Position numbers and translations under genes: made by a program. Shown here piece after piece: positions 33,313 to 43,255 of a stretch of DNA of 64,000 nt. The stretch's first letter is position 1, and every line of letters starts with the position of its first letter. This DNA comes from Usnea hakonensis. Lineage: Eukaryota; Ascomycota; Lecanoromycetes; Lecanorales; Parmeliaceae. Under the pieces are notes generated by a model, which ran no database searches, was not told the DNA's origin, and was given only the letters and a program-made list of their open reading frames with translations. The stretch is from assembly GCA_013423325.1 (NCBI GenBank), contig BLJB01000035.1, positions 62,001-126,000 of the forward strand. The letters are read 5' to 3'.

Positions 33313-35411
33313 ATGAATCCCCCTTTCCGTCCCATGGCGCTCTTGCGCTGGGGCCACAGTCCGCGTGTACGGTCAGTGCTCGTGTCATCCGCACGAAGCT
33401 TTGCAACCGTCAGCGAACGTAGCAGGTACGTGACATAATTCACCTGAGCTTCCAATTGCTTTACACCTTGAGATTGACCTCTCTTAGTACATATGATGTA
33501 GTGGTCATCGGAGGTGGCCATGCTGGAACCGAAGCATCGGCCGCCTCGGCTCGATCTGGCGCGCGAACTGCCCTGGTGACCCCCTCCTTATCAAATTTGG
33601 GCGTCTGCTCCTGCAACCCCTCTTTTGGTGGTATCGGGAAGGGTACAATGATACGCGAGATAGATGCAATGGATGGACTGTGCGGTCGTATTGTCGATAA
33701 AGCAGGTGTCCATTTCAGAGTTCTAAACAGAAAAAAAGGCCCGGCTGTCTGGGGACCAAGAGCACAAATTGATCGGGAAATGTACAAGAGAGAGATGAAG
33801 GCGGAAATCCTAGCCACACGGGGCTTGGCCGTCTTGGAAGGAAAAGTAGCCGATATTGTAACTGGGCCAGCTACGGATGGGTTTCACCAAAGAATCACTG
33901 GCATCAGGCTAGAATCTGGTGAGGTCCTCGATTGCCAAAAGGTCGTCATAACCACGGGGACATTTCTGGGGGGGGAGATCCATGTCGGATTGGAGGTATT
34001 CCCAAGTGGAAGGATGGGCGAGGCAGCTACCTTTGGGCTCAGCAAATCTTTGCAAGATGCAGGGTTCCAATTAGGCAGACTAAAGACAGGTACTCCCCCT
34101 CGACTTGATAAGAAAACCATAGACTTCTCGCGGCTGGAACTCCAGCCTGGCGAGAACCCTCCTGTACCATTCTCATACCTCAATGATACAGTCACCGTTC
34201 AAGAACAGCTCAATTGTTACGGGACAGAGACTAACGCAGCGACTCATAAGATTGTTCAAGACAATCTGGACCAAAGTATTCATATACGGGAGACTGTCAA
34301 AGGACCTCGATATTGCCCGTCTCTTGAGTCAAAAGTCATCCGTTTCGGGCATCGAGACAGTCATAAGATTTGGCTCGAGCCCGAAGGCTTTGATACTGAT
34401 GTTGTATATCCTAATGGTATCTCCATGACGATCCCTGCAGCCGCACAGGATGCAATGCTTCACACAATAGATGGCCTGGAAAATGTGAGGATGCTGCAAC
34501 CAGGGTACGGGGTTGAGTATGATTATGTTGATCCTCGTAATCTTCGATCAACCCTTGAGACGAAATTGATTTCCGGTCTCTACTTGGCTGGTCAAATCAA
34601 CGGTACTACCGGCTACGAAGAAGCGGCTTCTCAGGGTATTATTGCGGGCATCAATGCTGGTCTTGCATCCCAGGGAAAGAGTCCATTCATCATGGGTAGA
34701 GGCGATGGCTACATTGGAATTATGATTGATGATCTCATCACTAAAGGAGTTAGTGAGCCTTATCGCATGTTTACATCTCGTAGCGAGTACCGAATGAGTG
34801 CTCGCGCCGACAATGCTGATCTACGTCTTACTGCCAAAGGACGGCTCGCTGGAGTCGTTGGCGATGAACGGTGGAAATTTTTCTCTACTTTTGCTACGGA
34901 AATGAAAGAAATACAGACATTACTCCAGAACGTTCGAATGAGCTCATCTGCATGGATGGCCAAAGGGTTCCAGGCTCATCAAAATGCGACAGCCCGGTCA
35001 GCGTTTGAGCTCTTACGGCTTAACGGGGTGACCATGGATTCTCTAGAACGACACATACCTCGAATCGCATCTTATTCTCCGGCAGTTCGGGCTCGGGTGG
35101 GCATTGAAAGTGTGTATGCGCCTTATGTCGAGCAGCAGAAAGTGGCAATCAAAGTATTGGAGAAAGACGAGCAGCTCAAATTGCCGAGTGACTTGGATTA
35201 CTCGAAAGTGCAGGGTCTTAGCACGGAAGAGCTGCGGGCGCTCGAGAGTGCGAAACCCGAGAGCGTAGGCATGGCGCGAAGATGTGAAGGAGTGACGCCT
35301 ACAGGCGCGCTGAGACTGCTGGCATTTGTTAAAGGAGTCAAAAAACGAGAGGGACGACGAGTGATATTCGAAGAGATGCAATCCAGGAAGCAACAATATG
35401 CCGGTCTGTAA
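33313..35411 (+). CDS. MTO1: Mitochondrial tRNA 5-carboxymethylaminomethyluridine enzyme Mto1
   Basis: FAD-dependent GidA/MnmG family; with Mss1 it modifies the wobble uridine of mitochondrial tRNAs. Two exons (33313-33425, 33488-35411) give 678 residues, the usual length. The first exon is Arg/Ser-rich (MALLRWGHSPRVRSVLVSSA), a mitochondrial targeting signal. The second begins STYDVVVIGGGHAGTEAS, the FAD-binding GGGHAG motif, followed by CNPSFGGIGKGTMIREIDAM and GRLKTGTPPRLDKKTI. Later the GidA signature PGYGVEYDYVDPRNL and NGTTGYEEAASQGIIAGINA are intact, as is YRMFTSRSEYRMSARADNAD. A second ATG at residue 8 could also start. Confidence 0.97.
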
Positions 35412-36558
35412 GAAGATAGATGTGTGTATATAGATAGCATTTGAGTGTATATAGGCACTGCTTTGTGTTGAATACAAAGGTAGATGCATGGATGGTTAGG
35501 TATCACTACTATTATTATATTGAGAGCTTTGACTAAATTACGTTGAGGTACTCGTACCTTATAGTAGTACGTAATTGGTTTACCTGTAAGGTACCTTAGC
35601 TTTAGTTAAAGTATCCCCTTATGCACCCCGCAGCGCTTGATGGGTTGAGGGGCAATTACCCGATCCGGGGTGGTATGTAATGGGGTTATGGGGTTATGGG
35701 GCCGCTATTCCTCTCGGGCCGCTCCAGGCTTGCCGCTCCTCTCAGAGATGCATTTTCCAGGTGGATTTCTGTATCACCATTCACTGTTAAAGGAAGTTCT
35801 ATCGAGTATGGAGTATGGCCTAGACTCTAGAGTACACTAGAGTATATACACTCTATTCAGCGGCTCAAATTCCATTATGTAAAGTCTTACAGCGAATAAT
35901 CAAGTAATAAGTAATTTGGTACAGCTGTCAAACTACTTTACTGATATTAATTATTATGAGTAATTCCCAAAGGAAGTTTGTTAATTTCTATGAATCATAC
36001 AGAGCTTCCGATTGGTCAGCCAGTAGCTTTCCTTGCTACTTCCCCTACTTCCTCTACTACTTTACTGTCCCTTAAAATCCAGTTCCCATTTGTATGAGTA
36101 CTCGTACCTCCTTTCAACTTGGTGCTCATAGCCAGTTCTTTTTAATAATAATAATAAAAATAATATATGTATCCTGTCTGCTGATGTGCTGGACGGGACG
36201 ATTTTCAAGGCAAGTGGCTGAAGCAAGCACATGGGGATCCCCAAGGTTTATTCCAGGTACTCGTATGCCATATACGAAGTATGCCCGTCTTCCAGTCTTC
36301 GCATCCTCGCATCACAGAAAATCCACGGGCGCTTCAATCTTTCTGCTGCTTTCTTGCTGCTCTTTTCATATCAAGATGCTAGCATCCGCTCCACATACAT
36401 GATGGATTGCACTTCCAAAATAAGGTAGATTAACGTGCATCTCAATTTCACTTTCCCATTATCCCTCTCTCTTGCATTGCCCACCTACGCGCTCCACTCC
36501 TCCTCCAAGGTCCGTGCTTTGACCTTCTCAACCGCCGCTTTCCCCAGATTCTGTCCCT
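35412..36558. other. AT-rich intergenic region with GGTAC palindromes
   Basis: 1147 bp without a convincing gene. It holds GAGGTACTCGTACCTTA (35546-35562), a perfect 12-bp palindrome TAAGGTACCTTA (35587-35598), GAGTACTCGTACC near 36096 and AGGTACTCGTA near 36256. A stretch of repeated GGGGTTATGG occurs around 35682-35702. TAATAATAATAATAAAAATAAT at 36143-36164 is a simple repeat. The last 120 bp before 36559 are pyrimidine-rich, as in fungal promoters. Confidence 0.5.
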
Positions 36559-37224
36559 ATGGAAGAAAGAAAGGCCAAATATTCTCTCTTTCCAACGCCT
36601 CCCTCCTCCAAACCCATCTCTACAATTCGAGACCCTTCTCCTGCACGGCCACAAGATTCTCTCATCTCCGATCCTCAACATCCTACCACGCGTCCGGAGC
36701 GCTCTCCTCCACTACCAGCGACACCCTTGACGTCAGAACCCTATGACCCGCACGCTTCCTCAGAACACACGCATCCCGACCACCAAATTGCTTTAAATCC
36801 TCAAGAACAGCCACCTCCCGAGCCAGGCTCCCCAAGACCTCCAAGCGAAATGACAGTGTCTTCATTTTCCACCGCTTCAGAGACTTCCCTGAAGCCCACG
36901 CATCTGTCCTTATCCTCACACCCTCAGCAATTGCGGAAACGCCCGAGGAGAGCCTTCATTCGTCACGGGCTCGGTGGCGCTGGAAATTATCACAAACGAC
37001 CAGACTCAGCCCCTAGCTCCGACTATTCTGGATTCCTATCCTCCCTGTTGGGAACCTTCTCCAATAAGAAAAGAAAAGCGCGACAATATCCTGAGGGTGA
37101 CTCAACGGAAAGCTCGCAGTATAGTAACCAGGCCCTACCACTTGGGGCGGCCGAGGTCTTGAAGAGGAAGATGCTGGGCCAGGCGTCCGGTGGCAAAAGG
37201 AGTACGAGCGGTGATCGAGGTTGA
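36559..37224 (+). CDS. Disordered protein with GLGGAGN motif, function unknown
   Basis: A single exon of 221 residues. The first 125 residues are Pro/Ser-rich (PTPPSSKPISTIRDPSPARP). The only segment that looks conserved is RRAFIRHGLGGAGNYHKRP, followed by SGFLSSLLGTFSNKKRKARQ and AAEVLKRKMLG. The GLGGAGN core resembles the short GRGGAGN repeat of the fungal DUF3602/Par32-like family, but here only one copy is present, so membership is a suggestion. The basic KKRKARQ patch could be a nuclear signal. The start at 36559 follows a CT-rich leader. Confidence 0.65.
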   Translation: MEERKAKYSLFPTPPSSKPISTIRDPSPARPQDSLISDPQHPTTRPERSPPLPATPLTSEPYDPHASSEHTHPDHQIALNPQEQPPPEPGSPRPPSEMTVSSFSTASETSLKPTHLSLSSHPQQLRKRPRRAFIRHGLGGAGNYHKRPDSAPSSDYSGFLSSLLGTFSNKKRKARQYPEGDSTESSQYSNQALPLGAAEVLKRKMLGQASGGKRSTSGDRG

Positions 37225-37642
37225 AGTTTTGCGGTCTTGCGTGCAAAGACATCGGTGAAACGATATGAGCGAAAATTGATTGGAGGCTAACAAGTGCAAA
37301 GTTGTCACTCGCTAGCCCACTGGAAATGTACCAAAAGACACGGCTTCGCCAAACAAAAGCATTTGAGATGACTTTGTACAATAATTCGTTTGGGAAAAAG
37401 CATCCTGCTCACTTTCGTTCGTTGGGGTTACGGGTCTTGGTGGCATCGTCTGCGATTTTCGTCCTCTCGGCCAACTCATCTGTGATTCCAAGGTCCGTGG
37501 TAGATAGCAGATAGCACCAGTGTACGTGTTGAGGCACGAACTTGTCAAGTCTCGAAGGCCCGATTATTGGGAGCCGTCCATTTTGTCAAGCACTTTATGC
37601 CAAATTTTGCCCATCCGGTCCCTGAGATCCTTTTCTTCCTCT
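37225..37642. other. Convergent 3' intergenic region
   Basis: 418 bp between the stops of the GLGGAGN protein and the cupin. Small open frames here have no recognisable features. Confidence 0.45.
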
Positions 37643-38090
37643 TCACCTCGACCCCTTGTTTATCATCTCGCCTTTCCATTCCCCAATAACATACTCGCAT
37701 CCCTCCTCGCTCATCCAAACCTCATGCACCCTACCGGCCTCCACATCCACTCTATCCCCAACCCCAAAAGTCTCTTTAGTCGGCCTCTCGTCTTTGGGAT
37801 ACGTGATTGTAAGAGCACCGCGGCGAATCAGATGGGTCGTGAGGCCGTGATGGGAGTGGGGAGCGTAGTGTGCGTTTCTGCGCGGAAACCTTTCGTCAGT
37901 TTTATGTGAATGAGTCTGGTTGAATATTGGGGAAGGGCGGGGAAGATATGTCCCGGCTGATGAGATCAAAGGGGGAAAAGGAAGGAAGGGCGAAAGGGAC
38001 AGCGTACGGGCCATCAGTCCAGGTGAAGATGTGAGAGAAGCCCCAGGATCGTACCTGGGCTTCGGACTCTTTGCGCGAGGGATGCGCCAT
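37643..38090 (-). CDS. Small cupin-fold protein
   Basis: Two exons (38090-38008, 37877-37643) give 105 residues. The sequence MAHPSRKESEAQVRSWGF then HIFTWTDGPNAHYAPHSHHG and TTHLIRRGALTITYPKDE has the first cupin motif, with a metal-binding His cluster (HYAPHSHHG). The second motif appears as GDRVDVEAGRVHEVW, giving a His after the conserved G-R/V stretch. A single small beta-barrel without fused domains suggests a metal-dependent enzyme or binding protein of unknown substrate. The intron (37878-38007) splits the motif and splicing restores it exactly. The tRNA-Gly gene lies 360 bp upstream on the same strand. Confidence 0.82.
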
Positions 38091-38447
38091 TCTGCGGGTG
38101 GGGGTTTATTGTAGTTCTCTGATGAATGATCGAAATCCTTCTGTCAGTCGAGACTTGTAGGTAGGCGTTCTTTCGGAGGCTAATGTTGTTGTTGATGATC
38201 AATAAAAGATGGTCAATGGCAAGAACGATTGAGAAGAGGGGTCCTAGAAAATGAAGTGGAGCACGTGATGTGTACATGCGTACCCGTCGGCCAAGGCCAA
38301 GATTTGTTCGATGAATCTGTCGGTATATGATGAACGAGATAAAGTAGGGAGTTGTGCAAATTGCCGTGAGCTTTATGAGCAAGATTTCAACCTTCTTGAG
38401 GAAGGGTCAAAAAACAACGACGACCTAGGGTCAATCGGAATCACTAT
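38091..38447. other. Intergenic region cupin to tRNA-Gly
   Basis: 357 bp, presumed promoter of the cupin gene (minus strand) plus the 3' flank of the tRNA. A small open frame spans it on the minus strand but shows no family features. Confidence 0.4.
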
Positions 38448-38518
38448 TGCATTGACGGGGACTCGAACCCCGACCTCGAGCATGGGAAGCTCGAATTCTA
38501 CCCTTGAACTATCAATGC
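38448..38518 (-). tRNA. tRNA-Gly (anticodon CCC)
   Basis: On the minus strand the 71 nt fold into a complete cloverleaf. The acceptor stem GCATTGA pairs with TCAATGC plus discriminator A. The D arm GTTC-AAGGGTA-GAAT follows, then the anticodon stem CGAGC/GCTCG with loop TTCCCAT (anticodon CCC, preceded by T33). The T arm CGGGG-TTCGAGT-CCCCG is a perfect 5-bp stem. There is no intron and no encoded CCA. Box B (GGTTCGAGTCC) is canonical. Confidence 0.95.
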
Positions 38519-38772
38519 AGAGGTCAAATAATCCACTATTTCAAGTAACGATGTGATAATCCAAAATTCCTCTGCTACTATCTACGTCCAAGTCCTATCA
38601 AACACGTAGAAGGCGGTGTGGATATTGAATGACAAGCTCCATAAGTCATAATAGTCTATCTTTACTCTTCTAAGACGCTGTGCCGTATACTGGAATTTCT
38701 GGAAATCGCTCAGAACCATGTATACACACCTCTGCGTATGCGCGGTAGCAATCGGCCATGGCCAACAATACC

Positions 38773-41700
38773 TCACAGTCCTTGCACCTTCCTATAGCTC
38801 GGCGGCTTCAACGTCCTCCTTAGTACTTTGATACAATAAGGCGGTATCAGACTGATGGCAGATATCGCGGCCACCCTCCATGCAAATCCCCAACTCCAAA
38901 CATAATCCAGATCGAAGTATCCACCCAAAAAAGGCACACTTCCCACGTATACAGCGGCAGTGCCAACTATGCTCACGGCCATGATCCAGTGCCATGTGAC
39001 AATTTCGAAGGCCACCATGATTAATTCGTTAATGACTAGTACCGTGAAGCTCACGCTGACCATCATGTCCGAGTCCAGGTTGACCAGGATTTGGCTGAGC
39101 CCTTGGATTATGCCACCTTGATAGATGCTGACCGCGACCCATACAAAGAAGGTACGGTAGCTCAGACTTCTACCAGTGGTAAGCTCTTTGTACAGTTCCG
39201 GATAGAGGTTGGCAAGCCCCTCGTCAACGTCTTTGTCGAGCACTAAGCTGAAAACAGGAGCCATCGTATATACTGTTGCGTAGCCAACAAGCAACCAGTC
39301 GCGGTACAGAGCGTGCGGTTGGAATTGAGTAGCTATGCTATAAAAGGTTTGGCAGACTGAGATAATCAGACCGCGGTGGATGACGAACTGGGCGAGCTTG
39401 GCCGATCGCTTGTAAGAATTGCGGCCATGCCAAACAAGAAGCTTGGTGAGGTGGCTGAAAGTGGTTATGGAAAAATCTGCCGCGAGAGAAGCTTGTCTGC
39501 CTTCTTTGCCTACGATGCCAACACCAACATCAGCAGCTTGAATCATCGACACATCGTTGCCACCGTCGCCAATACAAAGGACGCGTTTTCGAGTGAAGTG
39601 TCGAATAAGAGTAGCAACATCGGCTTTCTGAGTTGGAGAGCAACGACAGGCAATAACCGCCGGCAGAAGGACGGCGACGGAGATGAAGTCTTGACGGTGG
39701 AAGGTCAAGAAGAACGACAGCGAATCGCCGTCGATGAGAAGGGCCGTGGTTTCGGGCTTGGATCGAAGAATGGATAGAGTGTCAAGTGCAGCAGAGGAGC
39801 CAGATGCAGCGGAAAGGTGAGTGATGGTATGAATGAATTGACTTCGTGAAACGAGCTTTGCGGAAACCGCGACACATCTGGCAGTTTCCACTTTGTCGCC
39901 AGTCAACATCCATATCTTGATACCAGCGTTTCTGAGGAGTTCGAGGGAGGGTTTGACATCCTTCTGGAGCTTGTCTTCGACACCGGTGACGCCAAGGAGC
40001 TCTAAATTGTGCTCGAGATAGTCTTTCACTATTCTTGACATACTGGAATCCCGATTTTGTAGAGACATCGAAGCCTGCTTATATCGCGTTGAGAATTCGT
40101 TGTACTGCTGGATCGATAGCTTTCTTCTGCCGACAACCAAAGTACGAAGGCCTTCTCGAGCCATATTCGCCGTCTCTTCGTCTAGCCAGTCATTTGCGGC
40201 GACAATCGAGGTCATAACTGTGTCTGCGCCTTTCTGGTAGAACCAGACTTCTGCCGGACTTCCTATGGAAGAAACGGCGGATTCCACCCCTTGGGAGAAT
40301 TGCAAAATTATACCCATGCGCTTTCCCGCTGATGTGAACGGAAAGACGTCGAGAATCTTGACTCGAACCACAACTCGAGACGTGTCAACAGACTGAAGAG
40401 TAATACTGTGTCGGTCTCGGTGCATGAGCCGAAGCCCTACACTCTCCGCCCACCGCACAATTGCAATCTCATCTGGCGACGAAGCTTGGTAACTGGTAAC
40501 ACTATGACCTTCGTCATCTTCCATAGACGGTGTAACATTGTGACAAAGTGCGAGCGCCAAGACAAGATCTCGAACACGGGACCCAATTTCTCGGCGTGTC
40601 CTTGTCGTCGAAGCCCCTACGGAAGTCGAAGCGTACGTGGACGAAGGAGTGACTAAAGGCGCTGACTGTGTAGCATCATCCGTTACACCTGCAGAGAAAC
40701 CCTGGCGAACGTACGTCCGTACTTCATCCATGGCTTCGTTAGCGTACGATACAGTGCCGACATGAATTTTCTTAAGATCCATCTCATTCTGTGTCAAGGT
40801 ACCTGTTTTGTCGCTCAGAAGATACTCAATTCGTCCTAGTTCCTCAGGGATTGTGCTTGTCCTTACTACTGTTCCAGGAATGTCTTGGTCCCGCTCAATG
40901 AAACGAGCGTACACTGATTTTCCCATGTCCAGATTGACTCGAAGACTGATGGGAACAATAGTCGAGAAGAGAATGAGAAACCTTGTTACAGCTACATACC
41001 ACTGCTGGCCTGGACGACCTTCGATGCCTCTAATTGCAACGAGTGCAATGGAAAGTGTCAACGTCAAGGCGCACAATATCTTGGTAAGATTGTTGATCTC
41101 GTATTCTAGGAGCCCTGCTTTTGATCGTGACGGAGACGTAGATAGGGCTTGCCGCGTTTGTGCACCCGTGTATACTACTACTGCTAGAACTGTGGCATTG
41201 GACGCAAGTACTGTATTTGCCCAAGCTGTATTGTCTATCGTTAACGGGGAGGTCTTGAAAGTACTTTCGGACTCATCTGCATTGCTTTTGACCAGTCCCT
41301 GTGCCATTTGCGGGCCGTATTCAACCGTACCAACGAATTCGTTGACTTCTTTAGAGGGCTTCCCAGCCACAATTTTGAGTCGCGTAAAGTCGCGAGGTTT
41401 CAGAGCCTGTGTGAGAGGTGACGCAAGACGTAGCTTCCAATCAGTCTCACCGTCAAGCTGATCTGTCCGGATAAAAGTCTCACCAACTCCACCCATATCA
41501 GCAGAGGGTGGAGAGGAGTCAAGAGACGTTGGGTTTGCTGCATTCCTCTCGGGATTGAAAGTCCCGGTGACAAGTTCCTCTTCAAGGGGTTTCACAAGGG
41601 CACCGGCTTCCTCGAGTGACGCTTGTGAAACACGTCGAATCGAAGGGACAGCGACGGATGATTCAGTTGTATAACTTTTCAATATGACAAGGTCCGCCGG

Positions 41701-42753
41701 CACTCTTTGGTTCTTTCCGAGCTTTACAATATCTCCAACTTTGAGGTCTCGAGATTTGATGTCAATTTCATCAACCTCAATATTCGAAGTGCTACCTTCA
41801 TTCTTGCCTCCAAGACCCTCCTCTTCCTCCTCGATAGCATCAAGGCGTGAATTTTCGGGCACACCGCGAGCCCAAGTTGTTTTAGATGGAAGTCTCAGGT
41901 GCCGCTTGATCTTTCCTTTGGTTCCTGACATTGTTGAACGATCTCGAAGTCGGAGTACGATGTATTCTTCCTTGTTCGCTTCAGCGTCCCTTCTTCTCCG
42001 CGCAATATCGTCCAGCGCCTCTTTTCCCAATGTAATGGCAAGAACAAACGCCAAAGGTGCAATATATGTTGAGAGATATCCAATTCGCAAAGGGGGTATA
42101 GCTTGAGACAAAGCGACCATAAGGAAGTACATATTAAAAAAGAAAGAAAACTCGTTATACAGTGTACGGGGCAGGAAGCTCCATCCTGTGTATTTGGCAT
42201 TTGATACAGCATTCGGCGGAAATCTTGGTGGAGGATATTGCCCTACGCTGATATTGCGTGACGTTCCGCCAGCTTGCGTGGCGCCGTTGTCTTCCGTAGG
42301 AGCGCTCTCGATACCGGGTTGACTTGACGCAAAGCTAGGCAAGCGTAAATGAGTGGACAAGAATCCTCGGCGCCCTTCACTCGTATAAGCTCGCGACACC
42401 CGTTTGCTGTTTGGTTGGAGAAGAGAGGCATCGTCTTCAACAACTCCGAGACTTCCACTGGACTCTCCATGATCATTACTTTCGTGTAGCAGACCCCGAA
42501 GATCTTCTCCGTCATCATTCACACTATAGTCACGCTTGCGACCAAACCCGCGCGTTCGCCCTACCCGTAGGTTTCGTAGAGGTATCTGACTCTCGGCTCG
42601 CTGATGCGTCCTACGGGAATCACTGTGGATGCCTGATCCATGTTCGGCGGCGACAGGGTCCAGTTCCTGCAAATCGAGCTCGTCATCTGAATCCGATGCG
42701 TCGCTGATGGTACCTGAAACGCTGGGTAGATGGTAACGATGGGTTCTCGACAT
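38773..42753 (-). CDS. NEO1: P4-type ATPase, phospholipid flippase Neo1
   Basis: Essential Golgi/endosome flippase that moves aminophospholipids to the cytosolic leaflet. One uninterrupted exon; the first in-frame ATG (42753) gives 1326 residues, longer than yeast Neo1 (1151). A short upstream exon is possible because the open frame continues above it. Landmarks: AKYTGWSFLPRTLYNEFSFF, TDQLDGETDWKLR, the phosphorylation site DKTGTLTQNEM (Asp about residue 648), SSPDEIAIVRWAES, FPFTSAGKRMGIIL, KIWMLTGDKVETA and CIGDGGNDVSMIQAADVG. The C-terminal membrane part includes IHRGLIISVCQTFYSIATQF and SIYQGGIIQGLSQIL, typical of Neo1 and not Drs2 or Dnf. The acidic N-terminus (SDASDSDDELDLQELD) and an insertion rich in Ser/Glu near residue 320 are probably regulatory and disordered. 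Divergent from SEC16. Confidence 0.94.
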   Translation of the reverse strand: MSRTHRYHLPSVSGTISDASDSDDELDLQELDPVAAEHGSGIHSDSRRTHQRAESQIPLRNLRVGRTRGFGRKRDYSVNDDGEDLRGLLHESNDHGESSGSLGVVEDDASLLQPNSKRVSRAYTSEGRRGFLSTHLRLPSFASSQPGIESAPTEDNGATQAGGTSRNISVGQYPPPRFPPNAVSNAKYTGWSFLPRTLYNEFSFFFNMYFLMVALSQAIPPLRIGYLSTYIAPLAFVLAITLGKEALDDIARRRRDAEANKEEYIVLRLRDRSTMSGTKGKIKRHLRLPSKTTWARGVPENSRLDAIEEEEEGLGGKNEGSTSNIEVDEIDIKSRDLKVGDIVKLGKNQRVPADLVILKSYTTESSVAVPSIRRVSQASLEEAGALVKPLEEELVTGTFNPERNAANPTSLDSSPPSADMGGVGETFIRTDQLDGETDWKLRLASPLTQALKPRDFTRLKIVAGKPSKEVNEFVGTVEYGPQMAQGLVKSNADESESTFKTSPLTIDNTAWANTVLASNATVLAVVVYTGAQTRQALSTSPSRSKAGLLEYEINNLTKILCALTLTLSIALVAIRGIEGRPGQQWYVAVTRFLILFSTIVPISLRVNLDMGKSVYARFIERDQDIPGTVVRTSTIPEELGRIEYLLSDKTGTLTQNEMDLKKIHVGTVSYANEAMDEVRTYVRQGFSAGVTDDATQSAPLVTPSSTYASTSVGASTTRTRREIGSRVRDLVLALALCHNVTPSMEDDEGHSVTSYQASSPDEIAIVRWAESVGLRLMHRDRHSITLQSVDTSRVVVRVKILDVFPFTSAGKRMGIILQFSQGVESAVSSIGSPAEVWFYQKGADTVMTSIVAANDWLDEETANMAREGLRTLVVGRRKLSIQQYNEFSTRYKQASMSLQNRDSSMSRIVKDYLEHNLELLGVTGVEDKLQKDVKPSLELLRNAGIKIWMLTGDKVETARCVAVSAKLVSRSQFIHTITHLSAASGSSAALDTLSILRSKPETTALLIDGDSLSFFLTFHRQDFISVAVLLPAVIACRCSPTQKADVATLIRHFTRKRVLCIGDGGNDVSMIQAADVGVGIVGKEGRQASLAADFSITTFSHLTKLLVWHGRNSYKRSAKLAQFVIHRGLIISVCQTFYSIATQFQPHALYRDWLLVGYATVYTMAPVFSLVLDKDVDEGLANLYPELYKELTTGRSLSYRTFFVWVAVSIYQGGIIQGLSQILVNLDSDMMVSVSFTVLVINELIMVAFEIVTWHWIMAVSIVGTAAVYVGSVPFLGGYFDLDYVWSWGFAWRVAAISAISLIPPYCIKVLRRTLKPPSYRKVQGL

Positions 42754-43255
42754 GATTTCACGGATGCCGTTCACGGTGCCTTGAATGGCATTGGCACTTG
42801 GGTCGAGGCCTGAACTCAAGGCAGCGGAGGCAAGTCATTTCTAGAGATCATATTGAGTCCAGAAACATCATTTCCGGCGTTAATGCAGGCCAACACGAAG
42901 ACCAAAAGCAAAGGTGATGGAAGTTTGACAACTAAGATTGAAAGACGTTACAAAGAGCTCTGAAGACAGACAAGCCAAATTCCAAAAAGCCGAGGTTAAG
43001 CCCGGCTGCGCTAGCAGACTTTAAATAATCGTTTGTACTTCTTACAAAGTGTAAAGTGTCCGAGACTCCAGAGTAGGATAAATCTATTAAGAGCTACGCA
43101 ATCAATGCATGGCTGGCGCATACTCAGAACTCTTAACGAACACGTCGCGCCTCTACAATGCCAGAGAGAGCCATCAAGCTTCTCTAGTGACTCGCCGATG
43201 AATCAGAAGTTAACAACTAAGAGATACCAGTAGCCTATGTCTACATGCCCACCTG
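42754..43255. promoter_or_regulatory. Divergent promoter region NEO1 / SEC16
   Basis: 502 bp between the chosen start codons of two Golgi/ER traffic genes. The first 70 bp stay open in the NEO1 frame and may be coding through an upstream exon. No further gene is seen. Confidence 0.5.

Noticed and set aside
35675..35710. Repeated GGGGTTATGG as a G-quadruplex or origin element
   Set aside because: Only two copies and too few closely spaced G-runs to support either call.
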